A DNA stretch of 42,428 bases from CAZACZ01 sp964483695 (lineage in GTDB: Bacteria > Deinococcota > Deinococci > Deinococcales > Trueperaceae), in contig CAZACZ010000018.1 of assembly GCA_964483695.1 (NCBI GenBank), positions 1-42,428 on the forward strand, given 5' to 3'. Under the pieces are notes generated by a model that was given only the letters and a program-made list of their open reading frames with translations, made no database searches and was not told where the DNA came from. Shown one piece after another: positions 7,610 to 16,764 of the stretch (positions are counted from its first letter, which is position 1; every line of letters begins with the position of its first letter). The position numbers and the translations under genes are program-made.

Positions 7610-9931
7610 TCAAGCAGACACCGCCACGGACGGATGCGCCGAACTCCGGGAGAGCAGGGCGTTCGCCAGGCGCAGCGCGCCGTGCTTGTCGAGCATCTGG
7701 TTGCCGTTCCCGCACTTGGGCGAGAGCACGCAGCGCGGGCAGCCGTCGGCGCACGGGCACGCCGCCAGCAGGTCGCGCGCGGCGGTGAGCCACGCCACGA
7801 AGGTGGCCGCACCGGCGCGCGCGTAGCCGACACCACCAGGATGGCCGTCGTAGACGAACACCGTGGGGCGTCCGGTGGTCGGGTAGACCGGGTAGGACAC
7901 GCCGCCGACGTCGGCACGCTCGCACAGCACGAACGCCGGCAGCAGTTGGATCAGCGTGTGCTCGAGCGCGTGCATCGCCGCGGCCAGCGCTTCGCCGACC
8001 GGCGCCCCCGGCAGGTCGTCCACCTCGAACCATGCGGCTTGGGTGTCGTAGCTGACCTCCGGTAGGTCGAGCGGCTGCTCGCCGAGCACCGCCTCGCTCA
8101 CGTAGCGCTTCTTCACGAACCCGGTGACGACGTGGCGCACCCGCACGCGCCCGACCTGCACGCCGGCTTGCGGCGCGTCGAGCACGTCGCGTTGGTGCGG
8201 GCGCGCCGGCAACGGTCCGAGCACCTCGATGTCCGTCTCGGAGCGCGGTTGGGTGTAGTAGGCCTCGATGTGCGGCAGGAGTCGGGCCAGCCCGCGCTCC
8301 AAGTCGAGCTCGGCGACCAGGTACGCCTCCCCCTGGTGGAGGTGGACCGCGCCGGGATGGAGCTCGCGCAGGGCGGTCGCGAAGTCGGTGCTGCCGAGCG
8401 AGCGACCCATCCCGTCCTTGAGCCGGATGGTGCGCCCGCCTCCACCGCGGACGCGCACCCGACGTTGCGGGTAGCGGCCGCTGGGTCGGTACTCGTCGCC
8501 GAGCCGCAGCAGGCCGGGAACGGTGCCAAGGTCGAGCCACGGCGCCAGCCACGGCTCGGACGCCGACAGCGGCACCTCCGCAGCGGCGCACGCCACGTGC
8601 AAGGGATGCAGTTCGTCGTTGAACGGGTCTGCCACGGCGCTCTCGACCGGGCCGTCGACGAGCGCATCGGGATGGTGCAAGAAGTACTCGTCGAGCGGGT
8701 CCGCGCCGGGCACGAGCAGCGTCAAGGAACGCCCTCCCTCGCGACCGGCGCGGCCGGAGCGCTGCCACAGCGCCATCTTCGACCCCGGGTACCCCACCAG
8801 CACCACGGCGTCGACGCCCCCCACGTCGACGCCCAGCTCGAGCGCGCTGGTGGCGGTCAGGACCTCGATGTCGCCGCTCTTGAAGCCCGCCTCGAGCAAG
8901 CGGCGGTCCTCCGCGGTGTAGCCCGCCCGGTAGCTCTGGATGCGCGGCGCGACCTCGGGGTCGACCATGGTGGCTGCGTAGTGGCGGACCAGCTCGGCGG
9001 CCTTGCGCGAGTTGCAGAAGAACAAGCTCTTGACGCCGTCACGCGCGAACCTCGCCGCCAAGGTGGCGGCTTCGCCGTTGGCCGAGCGTCGGCGCTCGGC
9101 ACCCGCTTGCCCCGCGCCCCCACCGCCGACGGGCGGAGGACGCCAGATCACGAACTCGCGCGCGCCGCTGGGGGCGTCCCCTTCGTCGATCACCACGAAG
9201 CGCCGCCCGGTGAGGCGCTCGGCGTGTTCCCCGGGGTTGGCGATGGTGGCGGAGGAGGCGATCACCGTAGGGCTCGCGCCGTAGCGGCCGGCGACGCGCA
9301 GGAGGCGCCTCACGATGTTCGCCACGTGGGTGCCGAGCACCCCGCGGTACGCGTGGACCTCGTCCAGCACCAGATAGCGGAGGTCCGCCAGGAAGGCGCT
9401 CCAGGAGCGGTGGTGCGGCAAGATGCCGTAGTGCAGCATGTCCGGGTTGGTCAGCACCAGCCGGGTGCCGGAGCGCACGCCGGCGCGCCGTTCCGCAGGC
9501 GTGTCGCCATCGTAGGCCGCCACGGTGGGCACGCCGCCGCCGTCGGTGTCGGCCAGCCCCAGCGCGGCCGCCAGGGCGCGGAGTCGAAGCAGCTGGTCGT
9601 GCGCCAGGGCCTTCGTCGGGTAGAGGAAGAGCGCGGAGCCGCCCTGCGTCGCCGCCGCCAGCGTCGGCAGCTGGAACGTGAGCGACTTGCCGGAGGCGGT
9701 GGGCGTCGCCACCACCACGTCCCGCCCGTCCCCCGCAGCCCGTAGCGCCTCGGCCTGATGGCGGTACGGTCGGATCCCGAGCGCGGCCAGTTCCGCGGCG
9801 AACGGACCGTCGTAGTCGGGAACGTCCACGCCACGTCGCGGCGGGAAGAAGTGGTAGGCGGCGATCTGGCCCTGGTAACCATCCAGCTGGGTCAGGAAGG
9901 CGTGGAAGCTCTCGTTGGGGTCGCGCGGCAC
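7610..9931 (-). CDS. DEAD/DEAH-box helicase with C-terminal DUF1998-type Cys cluster (MrfA/YprA family)
   Basis: A 773-aa superfamily 2 helicase. Walker A is ATPTASGKS (75-83), the DEVH box is at 190-193, motif III is SSATIANP, and a helicase C domain with the usual QRSGRAGREG motif VI follows. The C-terminal cluster C725/C727/C731/C734/C740 matches the Zn/Fe-binding end of the MrfA-like helicases, which act in repair of DNA adducts such as mitomycin lesions in Bacillus. The GTG start at 9931 lies eight nt after TACCCT (9940-9945), suggesting a leaderless transcript. A role in DNA repair is inferred from the family. Confidence 0.88.
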   Translation of the reverse strand: MPRDPNESFHAFLTQLDGYQGQIAAYHFFPPRRGVDVPDYDGPFAAELAALGIRPYRHQAEALRAAGDGRDVVVATPTASGKSLTFQLPTLAAATQGGSALFLYPTKALAHDQLLRLRALAAALGLADTDGGGVPTVAAYDGDTPAERRAGVRSGTRLVLTNPDMLHYGILPHHRSWSAFLADLRYLVLDEVHAYRGVLGTHVANIVRRLLRVAGRYGASPTVIASSATIANPGEHAERLTGRRFVVIDEGDAPSGAREFVIWRPPPVGGGGAGQAGAERRRSANGEAATLAARFARDGVKSLFFCNSRKAAELVRHYAATMVDPEVAPRIQSYRAGYTAEDRRLLEAGFKSGDIEVLTATSALELGVDVGGVDAVVLVGYPGSKMALWQRSGRAGREGGRSLTLLVPGADPLDEYFLHHPDALVDGPVESAVADPFNDELHPLHVACAAAEVPLSASEPWLAPWLDLGTVPGLLRLGDEYRPSGRYPQRRVRVRGGGGRTIRLKDGMGRSLGSTDFATALRELHPGAVHLHQGEAYLVAELDLERGLARLLPHIEAYYTQPRSETDIEVLGPLPARPHQRDVLDAPQAGVQVGRVRVRHVVTGFVKKRYVSEAVLGEQPLDLPEVSYDTQAAWFEVDDLPGAPVGEALAAAMHALEHTLIQLLPAFVLCERADVGGVSYPVYPTTGRPTVFVYDGHPGGVGYARAGAATFVAWLTAARDLLAACPCADGCPRCVLSPKCGNGNQMLDKHGALRLANALLSRSSAHPSVAVSA

Positions 9932-10004
9932 CTTGGGTCAGGGTACCGCGGCCCGGATGGCGCCGCGGTCGCCGCGACGGCGCTCCGGATGGCGCGAAGC
10001 ACGG

Positions 10005-10013
10005 TGGTAGACT
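10005..10013 (+). promoter_or_regulatory. Extended -10 upstream of the GT2 gene
   Basis: TGG-TAGACT (hexamer 10008-10013) lies about 67 nt before the GT2 start. The -35 region is poor, as expected for an extended -10 promoter. Confidence 0.45.
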
Positions 10014-10080
10014 CCCGAAGGCACCCGTTGGCGCGGCCGCCGTCGTTGCGGCGCCGCGGACGACGGGCCCTCCTACCGAC

Positions 10081-11295
10081 ATGGCCACCGCTTGGATCGT
10101 CTTCCTGTACCTCGTCGGCGTGCCGTACCTGGGCCTGATGCTCCTGGTCATCGCGGGCATGTTCCGCCCTGCGCCTGCCCGGGGGCGACGCGACGCTCCT
10201 TCTGTCAGCGTCGTCATCCCCGCGCACGACGAAGAGCGCGACCTACCGGCGACGCTGGCGTCGTTGCAGGCGGTGCGGTACGCGGGCGAGCTCGAGTTCG
10301 TGATCGTGGACGATCGCTCGACCGACGGCACGCGTGCCGTCATCGAGCGCTTCGCGGCGCGCGACCGTCGCTTCCGCTTGGTGGCCGTGACCCGACCTAG
10401 CCGCCGGCTGTCTCCCAAGGTGAACGCGGTGGATCACGGGATCCGCGCCTCGCGAGGCGAGATCGTGCTGGCGAGCGACGCGGACTGCCGCTACCACCCG
10501 GGCTGGGTCGATGCGATGGTGTCCTACTTCGCTCCCGACGTCGCGATGGTGGTGGGGTACGTCGAGACCAGCCGCAAGGGGGACGCGCGCTCCTGGTTGC
10601 GGCGCTTCGAGAGCGCCGACTGGTTCACCTTGATGCTGACCTCGCGCAGCCTCGCCCGCTTCGGCTGGAAGTTCGCCAGCAGCGCCAACAACCTCGCGTA
10701 CCGACGCAGTGCGTTCGAGGCCGTGGGGGGGTTCGGGAGTGCCGGCAGGGCGCCCAGCGGCGACGAGGACCTGCTGACGCAGGCCATGCGGCGTCTGCCC
10801 GCCATGCGGGTGGTGTTCGCCGACGCGCCCGAAGCGCGGGTGCTTACCCAGCCGGCGCCGACCGGCCCAGCGCTGCTGCGCCAGCGGCGCCGCTGGGTGA
10901 GCCGCTACCACCACGGCCTGCACTACCATCCGGCGTTCCTCGCCGGCATCGCGGTGCTGGGCATGCAGAGCGTGGCGTTGTCGCTGTCGGTGGTCCTGTC
11001 GCCCTTCGTGCCGGGGTTGGCGCCGTGGGTGATCGGTCTATGGGTCGCCAAGGTCTCCATCGAACTGGTGGGCATGAAGCTCGGCACGGCGGATCTCGAC
11101 CGGGGCGACCTCTGGGGCGGCACGACGCTGCTCTGGGCGCTGGGACACCCGTTCTTCATCGCGGCGGCGGTGATCGGGTCGTTCCTCAAGCCGAGTGCGT
11201 GGCACGCAGGTGCCGCTTCCTACCGGCGGCAGTTCCTGCGTCGACGGGTGCGCGCCTGGCGCCGGCGGCTGCGCGACCAACTGCTCCAGTCCTGA
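10081..11295 (+). CDS. Membrane-bound family 2 glycosyltransferase
   Basis: A 404-aa GT-A enzyme with an N-terminal membrane helix (about 4-27) and a C-terminal membrane region (about 285-375). Nucleotide-sugar binding is shown by VVIPAHDEE (45-52), DDRSTDG (77-83) and the metal-binding DAD at 133-135; the acceptor-side motifs are GDED (227-230) and QRRRW (268-272). These are features of processive or lipid-acceptor GT2 enzymes. The gene precedes sqdB by 129 nt, so it may serve glycolipid synthesis, but the substrate is unknown. No ribosome binding site is clear at the ATG. Confidence 0.85.
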   Translation: MATAWIVFLYLVGVPYLGLMLLVIAGMFRPAPARGRRDAPSVSVVIPAHDEERDLPATLASLQAVRYAGELEFVIVDDRSTDGTRAVIERFAARDRRFRLVAVTRPSRRLSPKVNAVDHGIRASRGEIVLASDADCRYHPGWVDAMVSYFAPDVAMVVGYVETSRKGDARSWLRRFESADWFTLMLTSRSLARFGWKFASSANNLAYRRSAFEAVGGFGSAGRAPSGDEDLLTQAMRRLPAMRVVFADAPEARVLTQPAPTGPALLRQRRRWVSRYHHGLHYHPAFLAGIAVLGMQSVALSLSVVLSPFVPGLAPWVIGLWVAKVSIELVGMKLGTADLDRGDLWGGTTLLWALGHPFFIAAAVIGSFLKPSAWHAGAASYRRQFLRRRVRAWRRRLRDQLLQS

Positions 11296-11374
11296 GCTGG
11301 CGTACCGCGCCTGAAGCGCGTCAGGGACGGCGTTCGCACCGGCCACGATGGCGCGCGGAACGCTCGGAAGAGCG

Positions 11375-11411
11375 TGCTAGACTACGATGTTTCGCGGGCG
11401 TCGAGCCCGCG
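11375..11411 (+). promoter_or_regulatory. sqdB promoter -10 and leader stem-loop
   Basis: An extended -10 TGC-TAGACT (hexamer 11378-11383) is followed by a 7-bp stem-loop (11393-11399 with 11405-11411, loop five bases). The stem-loop lies at the very 5' end of the leader, just before the GGAGG at 11415-11419. It may stabilise the mRNA or affect initiation. Confidence 0.5.
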
Positions 11412-11424
11412 CCCGGAGGCGAAC

Positions 11425-12642
11425 ATGAAGGTCTTCATCCTCGGTGGCGACGGCTTCTGCGGCTGGCCCACCAGTCTGCACCTCAGCAACCTCGGCCACG
11501 ACATCCACATCGTCGACAACCTCTCCCGTCGCAACATCGACAACGAACTCGAGGCCGAGAGCCTCACCCCCATCCGCCCCATGAGCGAACGCCTCCAGGC
11601 GTGGCGCGAGGTCAGCGGCAACCAGATGCGCTTCCACCGCATCGACATCGCCCAAGACTACGCCGGCCTACTCGCCCTCATCCAACGCGAGCGTCCCGAC
11701 GCCATCGTCCACTTCGCCGAACAACGCGCCGCCCCGTACAGCATGAAGAGCAGCGCCCACAAGCGCTACACCGTCGACAACAACGTCAACGCCACCCACA
11801 ACGTCCTCGCCGCCATCGTCGAGTCCGGCCAAGACATCCACCTCGCCCATCTGGGCACCATGGGCGTCTACGGCTACGGCACCGCAGGCATGAAGATCCC
11901 CGAAGGCTACCTCGACATCCACGTCACCACCGACGATGGCCACACCATCCCCCAGAAGATCCTCTACCCCACCAACCCCGGCAGCGTCTACCACATGACC
12001 AAGACGCTCGACCAACTCCTCTTCGCCTACTACGCCAAGAACGATCGCCTGCGCATCACCGACCTCCACCAAGGCATCGTCTGGGGCACCACCACTCCCG
12101 AGACCAACCTCGACGAGCGCCTGGTGAACCGCTTCGACTACGACGGTGACTACGGCACCGTCCTCAACCGCTTCCTGATGCAAGCCGCCGTCGGCTACCC
12201 CCTCACCGTCCACGGCACCGGCGGCCAGACCCGCGCCTTCATCCACATCCGCGACACCGTCCGCTGCATCCAACTCGCCCTCGAGAACCCTCCCGCCCGC
12301 GGCGACAAAGTCCACATCCTCAACCAGATGACCGAGACGCACCGCGTGCGCGACCTCGCCCATCTCGTCGCCGACCTAACCGGCGCCGCCGTCGCCAACG
12401 TCCCCAACCCGCGCAAGGAAGACGCCGAGAACGACCTCCACGTCACCAACGAGACCTTCCTCGACCTCGGCCTCGAACCCACCACCCTCCAAGCCGGCCT
12501 GCTCGAAGAAGTCACCGATATCGCCCGCAAGTACGCCCACCGCGCCGACACCAGCAAGATCCCCTGCACCAGCACCTGGACCTCCGACCAGCAACCCGGC
12601 GACCCCGCCCTCGCCCGGCGCGAGACGGTCCAACGGGCCTGA
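11425..12642 (+). CDS. sqdB: UDP-sulfoquinovose synthase (SQD1/SqdB)
   Basis: A 405-aa extended SDR enzyme that combines UDP-glucose and sulfite to make UDP-sulfoquinovose, the head-group donor of sulfolipid. The Rossmann motif is GGDGFCG (7-13). HFAEQRAAPYSM, LGTMGVYGYG (with T145) and YHMTK (Y189, K193) match the SQD1 active site, and AAVGYPLTVHGTGGQTRAFIHIRDTV matches in register. Length is normal. The ATG is preceded by GGAGG. The next gene is a sulfoquinovosyltransferase-like GT4. Codon use is unusual: Val is almost always GTC, Leu mostly CTC, Ala mostly GCC and Gln often CAA, unlike its neighbours, which may mean transfer. Confidence 0.93.
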   Translation: MKVFILGGDGFCGWPTSLHLSNLGHDIHIVDNLSRRNIDNELEAESLTPIRPMSERLQAWREVSGNQMRFHRIDIAQDYAGLLALIQRERPDAIVHFAEQRAAPYSMKSSAHKRYTVDNNVNATHNVLAAIVESGQDIHLAHLGTMGVYGYGTAGMKIPEGYLDIHVTTDDGHTIPQKILYPTNPGSVYHMTKTLDQLLFAYYAKNDRLRITDLHQGIVWGTTTPETNLDERLVNRFDYDGDYGTVLNRFLMQAAVGYPLTVHGTGGQTRAFIHIRDTVRCIQLALENPPARGDKVHILNQMTETHRVRDLAHLVADLTGAAVANVPNPRKEDAENDLHVTNETFLDLGLEPTTLQAGLLEEVTDIARKYAHRADTSKIPCTSTWTSDQQPGDPALARRETVQRA

Positions 12643-12664
12643 GCCAGCCGCGGCCCGCGCTCCC

Positions 12665-13810
12665 ATGAGGATCGCCTTCTTCACGGAGACGTTCCTGCCG
12701 AAGATCGACGGCGTCGTCACGCGGCAGGTGCGCAGCCTGGAGCAGTTGGCGGCCCTCGGCCACGAGGCGCTGGTGTTCGCACCGCACGATCCGCCCGAGA
12801 GCTACGCCGGCCACCGCGTCGTGCGCGTGCCGGCGCTCCCGTTCCGGCCTTGGTACCCGGAGCTCTTCCTGGGCTTGCCGCGTCCGCGCTTGGGGCGCGA
12901 GCTCGATCGCTTCCGACCCGACGTGGTGCACGTCGTGAACCCGGTGGTGTTGGGGTTGTGGGGCACGGCGCTGGCGAAGCAGCGCAACCTGCCGCTGCTG
13001 GCGAGCTACCACACCGACATCACGCAGTACGCCCGCCACCTCAGGTTGCCGCTGTTGCAGGAACCGTCGCGGCGCTTCTTGCAAGGCGTGCACAACCAGG
13101 CCCACGTGAACCTCTGCACCAGCGTGCCGATGGTCAACTCGGCGCGCGGCTTGGGGATCCAGCGCGTGCGCTTGTGGCCCAAGGCAGTCGACACCGACCT
13201 GTTCCGCCCCGAACGCCGCACCCAGGCGATGCGGGAACGTCTGACCGACGGGCACCCCGACGCGCCGCTGATGGTGTACGTGGGACGCCTCAGCTACGAG
13301 AAGCGCATCGACTGGCTCTACGCGCCCGTGACGCAGCTGCCCGGCGTGCGCCTAGCGTTGATCGGTGCCGGACCCGCCGAAGCCGACCTGCGCAAGCGTT
13401 TCGCCGGTACCAACACGGTGTTCACCGGCTACATGTCCGGGCCGGACCTGGCGGCGGCCTACGCCAGCGCCGACGTCTTCGCCTTCCCGTCGGACACCGA
13501 GACACTGGGCTTCGTGGCGATGGAGGCGATGGCGAGCGGCGTCCCTGCGGTGGGCGCGCGCGCGGGCGGCATCCCCGACGTCATCCTCGAGGGCGAGAAC
13601 GGTCTGATGTTCACGCCGGGCGACCTGGGCGACCTGACGGAGAAGCTCCGGACGTTGCTGTTCGACCGCGCGCTGCGCGAGCGCATGGCCAGGCGGGCGC
13701 GCGCGGACATGGAGCGCCACGGGTGGCGCGCCGCCACCGAAGCGCTGGTGGAGTTCTACCGCACCGCCATCCGCGTGCACCGACGCTTCGACCCGCCAAG
13801 CCGATTCTGA
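12665..13810 (+). CDS. sqdX: Sulfoquinovosyltransferase-like GT4 glycosyltransferase (SqdX/SQD2)
   Basis: A 381-aa GT-B enzyme expected to move sulfoquinovose from UDP-sulfoquinovose to diacylglycerol, giving SQDG at the membrane. MRIAFFTETFLPKIDGVVT, YHTDITQYA, VYVGRLSYEK and the nucleotide-binding segment with PSDTETLGFVAMEAMASG and ARAGGIPDVI all match the SQD2/SqdX group, as does HGWRAAT near the C-terminus. It lies 22 nt after sqdB, and the pairing with sqdB is what separates this call from other GT4 mannosyltransferases. Codon use here is the normal mixed GC type. A related GT4 with a different acceptor is the alternative. Confidence 0.84.
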   Translation: MRIAFFTETFLPKIDGVVTRQVRSLEQLAALGHEALVFAPHDPPESYAGHRVVRVPALPFRPWYPELFLGLPRPRLGRELDRFRPDVVHVVNPVVLGLWGTALAKQRNLPLLASYHTDITQYARHLRLPLLQEPSRRFLQGVHNQAHVNLCTSVPMVNSARGLGIQRVRLWPKAVDTDLFRPERRTQAMRERLTDGHPDAPLMVYVGRLSYEKRIDWLYAPVTQLPGVRLALIGAGPAEADLRKRFAGTNTVFTGYMSGPDLAAAYASADVFAFPSDTETLGFVAMEAMASGVPAVGARAGGIPDVILEGENGLMFTPGDLGDLTEKLRTLLFDRALRERMARRARADMERHGWRAATEALVEFYRTAIRVHRRFDPPSRF

Positions 13811-13818
13811 CTCGCTCC

Positions 13819-13840
13819 GCCGTGGGCGGTTCGCCACGGC
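13819..13840. terminator. Hairpin between convergent sqdX and btuD
   Basis: A 7-bp stem (13819-13825 with 13834-13840) and 8-base loop sit in the 39-nt gap between the two stop codons. No T-tract is present. It is a plausible weak bidirectional terminator. Confidence 0.4.
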
Positions 13841-13849
13841 TCCGGCGTG

Positions 13850-14665
13850 TCACACCCGCGGCACCACCACCGGCGTGCCGCCATCGTCGAGCACCCGGAC
13901 GTCGGCTCGGTAGATGCGGCCGAGCAGCGCCTCGGTGAGGACCTCGGCGGGGCTGCCTTGTGCCACCACCCTCCCGCCGGCCACGACCACCAGCCGGTCG
14001 CAGGTGCGGGCGGCCAGGTTGAGGTCGTGCAGCACCACCAGCGCACCCACCCCCCGTGCGGCCTGCTCACGGGCGTACCGCAGGACGGTCAACTGGTAGC
14101 GCAAGTCGAGGTGGTTGGTCGGTTCGTCGAGCAGCAGGTAGCGAGGCTCTTGCGCCAGGGCGCGCGCGAACGCGACGCGCTGGCGCTCGCCCCCCGACAG
14201 CGTCTCGACCCGTCGCGTGGCAAGCGCCTCCAGGCCGGTGGCTGCCAGCGCCTCGTCGATCCTGCGTTCGTCGATCGGGCGCACCGTGCCGAACAGGCCC
14301 AGGTGCGGCGTCCTTCCCATGGCCACTACCTGGCGCACCTCGAAGCCGTCGGGGAGTTCGGGGGTCTGGGCCACGAGCGCGACCTTGCGCGCCAGCTCGA
14401 AGCGGCCGTAGCGGCGCACCGCCTTGCCGTCCACCGCCACCGATCCTGCCAGCACCGGAACGCGGCGCGTCACGACGCGCAACAGCGTCGTCTTGCCTGC
14501 CCCGTTCGGCCCCACCACGCCCAGGACCTCGCCGCCGCGTACCTCGAGGTCGAGGTCGTGCAGCACCACCCCGGCGGTCCGCTCGGCGTCTGGCCACGCG
14601 CGCGTCCGGGCGCTCCCCGCCGGCGCTCCGTAGCCGGCGCGGACGCCGGTGAGGGTCACGCTCAC
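13850..14665 (-). CDS. btuD: Vitamin B12-type ABC transporter ATP-binding protein
   Basis: A 271-aa ATPase with Walker A GPNGAGKTTLL, signature LSGGERQR and Walker B YLLLDEPTNHLD. It powers uptake with BtuC and BtuF. A 4-nt ATGA overlap with btuC indicates coupled translation. The sequence alone would also fit iron-siderophore transport; the cobalamin riboswitch at the head of the operon decides for B12 or a corrinoid precursor. Confidence 0.9.
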   Translation of the reverse strand: MSVTLTGVRAGYGAPAGSARTRAWPDAERTAGVVLHDLDLEVRGGEVLGVVGPNGAGKTTLLRVVTRRVPVLAGSVAVDGKAVRRYGRFELARKVALVAQTPELPDGFEVRQVVAMGRTPHLGLFGTVRPIDERRIDEALAATGLEALATRRVETLSGGERQRVAFARALAQEPRYLLLDEPTNHLDLRYQLTVLRYAREQAARGVGALVVLHDLNLAARTCDRLVVVAGGRVVAQGSPAEVLTEALLGRIYRADVRVLDDGGTPVVVPRV

Positions 14666-15756
14666 GGTTCCTCCCCGCGGCGGCGCAACAGCACCAGGAA
14701 CACCGGTCCCCCGACCAGCGCCGTCACAATGCCGACGGGCACCTCGGCCGGCGACAGCGCCGTGCGCGCCAGCAGGTCAGCTAGGATCGTGAACGCTGCG
14801 CCCCAGAGGAACGCCAGCGGCAGCAGCCGCGCGTGCGTCGGGCCGGACGCCATGCGAACCGCGTGGGGCGTGATCAGCCCGACGAAGCCGATGATGCCGG
14901 CGACGCTGACGGCCGCCGCGGTGACGAGGCTAGCGAGCGCCAGCAGCGCCAGCTTCAGCGCCTCGACCGGCAGGCCGAGGTCCGCCGCCCCGTCTTCCCC
15001 AAGCTGCAGCACGTCCAAGGCGCGTGCCAACAGGGTCGCCAGCAGCGCCGCCGGCGCCGTGAACGCAGCCACCACGGCGACGTCGGACCAGGAAGCGAAG
15101 GCGAAGCTCCCCAGCAGCCGCGCCAGCACGCCGGCCGCTTGCTCGCGCGCGTTCAGCAGCACGAACGACGTCGCGGCGGTCAGGATGGAGCCCACCACGA
15201 CGCCAGCGAGGATGAGCCGCACGGTGGGCAGCGCCCGCCCATCCCGCGCCAGCACCGTCACCACCAGCACCGTCGCCAGCGCCACCGCGAACGCCGTCAG
15301 GGGCGCTCCGACGCGTGCCAGCAACGGCACGCCGGCTCCGAGCGTCATGGCGAGCGTGGCGCCGAAGCCCGCACCGCTGGCGGTGCCGATGAGGTACGGG
15401 TCCGCCAGTGGGTTGCGGAACACGCCCTGGAACACCGCGCCCGCCAGCGCCAGCCCGCCGCCGACGACGGCGCCAAGGAGCACGCGGGGAAGCCGGATGC
15501 TCCACACGATGGTGTCGAGCGGCCCTTCGGCGACGCCCGACAGACCACGGCGCAACGCGGCCACCAGCTCACCGGGCGCCACCGACACCGATCCGACCGA
15601 GGTCGCTAGGGCGATCGCCGCCAGCAGCGCCAGCAGCGACAGGGGCAACGTCAGGGGCAGCGCCAGGGGTGAGGGGTGCGGTCGAGGGCGGGCCAACGAC
15701 GCGGGTGCGCCGCCGCCCGTCGGCTCGAGGCTGGTCCCGTTCCGCCCGGTCGCCAT
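14662..15756 (-). CDS. btuC: Vitamin B12-type ABC transporter permease
   Basis: A 364-aa FecCD/BtuC-family permease. After a proline-rich N-terminal stretch of about 25 residues it has the family's many hydrophobic helices and the motifs RLPRVLLGAVVGGGLALAGA and NPLADPYLIG. The ATG at 15756 is chosen because it is eight nt after the btuF stop; a longer upstream frame reads back into btuF and is not supported. It forms the inner-membrane channel with BtuD. Confidence 0.9.
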   Translation of the reverse strand: MATGRNGTSLEPTGGGAPASLARPRPHPSPLALPLTLPLSLLALLAAIALATSVGSVSVAPGELVAALRRGLSGVAEGPLDTIVWSIRLPRVLLGAVVGGGLALAGAVFQGVFRNPLADPYLIGTASGAGFGATLAMTLGAGVPLLARVGAPLTAFAVALATVLVVTVLARDGRALPTVRLILAGVVVGSILTAATSFVLLNAREQAAGVLARLLGSFAFASWSDVAVVAAFTAPAALLATLLARALDVLQLGEDGAADLGLPVEALKLALLALASLVTAAAVSVAGIIGFVGLITPHAVRMASGPTHARLLPLAFLWGAAFTILADLLARTALSPAEVPVGIVTALVGGPVFLVLLRRRGEEP

Positions 15757-15764
15757 GCGCGCCT

Positions 15765-16664
15765 TCAGAACGCGTCCGGGTGCAGGATGCGCGCCAGCAG
15801 CAGCACCGCGTCCCCCATGCGGGGGCCGGCGCGGCTGAGCACGTTCACGGCGTCGAGATCGAGTTCGACCACGCGCCCGTCCTTCACCGCACGGATGTGG
15901 GACCAACCCGGTCGCGCCGCGACCTCCTCGGCCGTCACGCCGTAGGGCGCGTCGGTCAAGAGCACCACCTCCGGGTCGGACGCGACCACGAACTCGGGGT
16001 CGACCAGCGGGAAGTCGCCCATGGCCGACGTCACCACGTTGGCGCCTCCGGCCAGGGCCAGCAGCGTCCCCAGGTAGGCATCGGGGCCGACGCTGTACGG
16101 CGTGGCGTCGAGTTCGACGAAGACGCTGGGGGCGTGCCTTCCGGCGGTCACGGCCGCCACGCCCGCGATGCGCCCCTCGATCCGTCCGACCAGCACGGCG
16201 GCCTCGGTGTCACGCCCGAGCATGGCGCCGAGCGTCGTCAGGAACGTCAGCGTGTCGTCGTAGCGCTGCGGCGTGCCGGCGTAGGTGGGGATGCCCAGCG
16301 CGGCGAGCGCCTCGTGCAGGCCGGAGTACTCGTCGACCAGCACCAGGTCGGGCGCCAGCGCCACGATGCCTTCGAGGTCGGGGGCGAAGGCATCCCCCAG
16401 GGTCGGCAGCGTCGCCACCGTGGCGGGCCAGTCCGAGTGCCGATCGACGCCGACGAGCAGGTCGCAGGCACCCAGGCCGCACACGCTCTCGGTGTGGCTC
16501 GGCGCCATGGCCACGATGCGCTTCGGGGGCGCCACCAAGGTGACGGTCCGGCCCAGGTCGTCGACTACCGAGCGGGGGAAGGCCCCGCCGGCCGCCGCGC
16601 CGGGTTGCGCGGCCGCCGCGCCACCCAGGAGCAGCAGCACGAGGAACGCCAGACGTCGGATCAC
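15765..16664 (-). CDS. btuF: Cobalamin-binding periplasmic protein
   Basis: A 299-aa class III solute-binding protein. The signal peptide is MIRRLAFLVLLLLGGAAAAQ, followed by the helical-backbone fold typical of BtuF: KRIVAMAPSHTESVCGLGAC, LVGVDRHSDWP, and DLVLVDEYSG. The GTG at 16664 is used because AGGAGG (16672-16677, minus) lies seven nt before it and the signal peptide follows directly. It captures corrinoid for BtuCD. The operon is controlled by the cobalamin riboswitch in its roughly 215-nt leader. Confidence 0.9.
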   Translation of the reverse strand: MIRRLAFLVLLLLGGAAAAQPGAAAGGAFPRSVVDDLGRTVTLVAPPKRIVAMAPSHTESVCGLGACDLLVGVDRHSDWPATVATLPTLGDAFAPDLEGIVALAPDLVLVDEYSGLHEALAALGIPTYAGTPQRYDDTLTFLTTLGAMLGRDTEAAVLVGRIEGRIAGVAAVTAGRHAPSVFVELDATPYSVGPDAYLGTLLALAGGANVVTSAMGDFPLVDPEFVVASDPEVVLLTDAPYGVTAEEVAARPGWSHIRAVKDGRVVELDLDAVNVLSRAGPRMGDAVLLLARILHPDAF

Positions 16665-16764
16665 GATGCATCCTCCTACGCCTGCGAAGGTCGGGGTGGG
16701 CGGATCTTGGCCGGGACGTGGCCGTTGCGGCGCGAAGCGCGCTACGCCGGCTGCCCTTCCTCGT

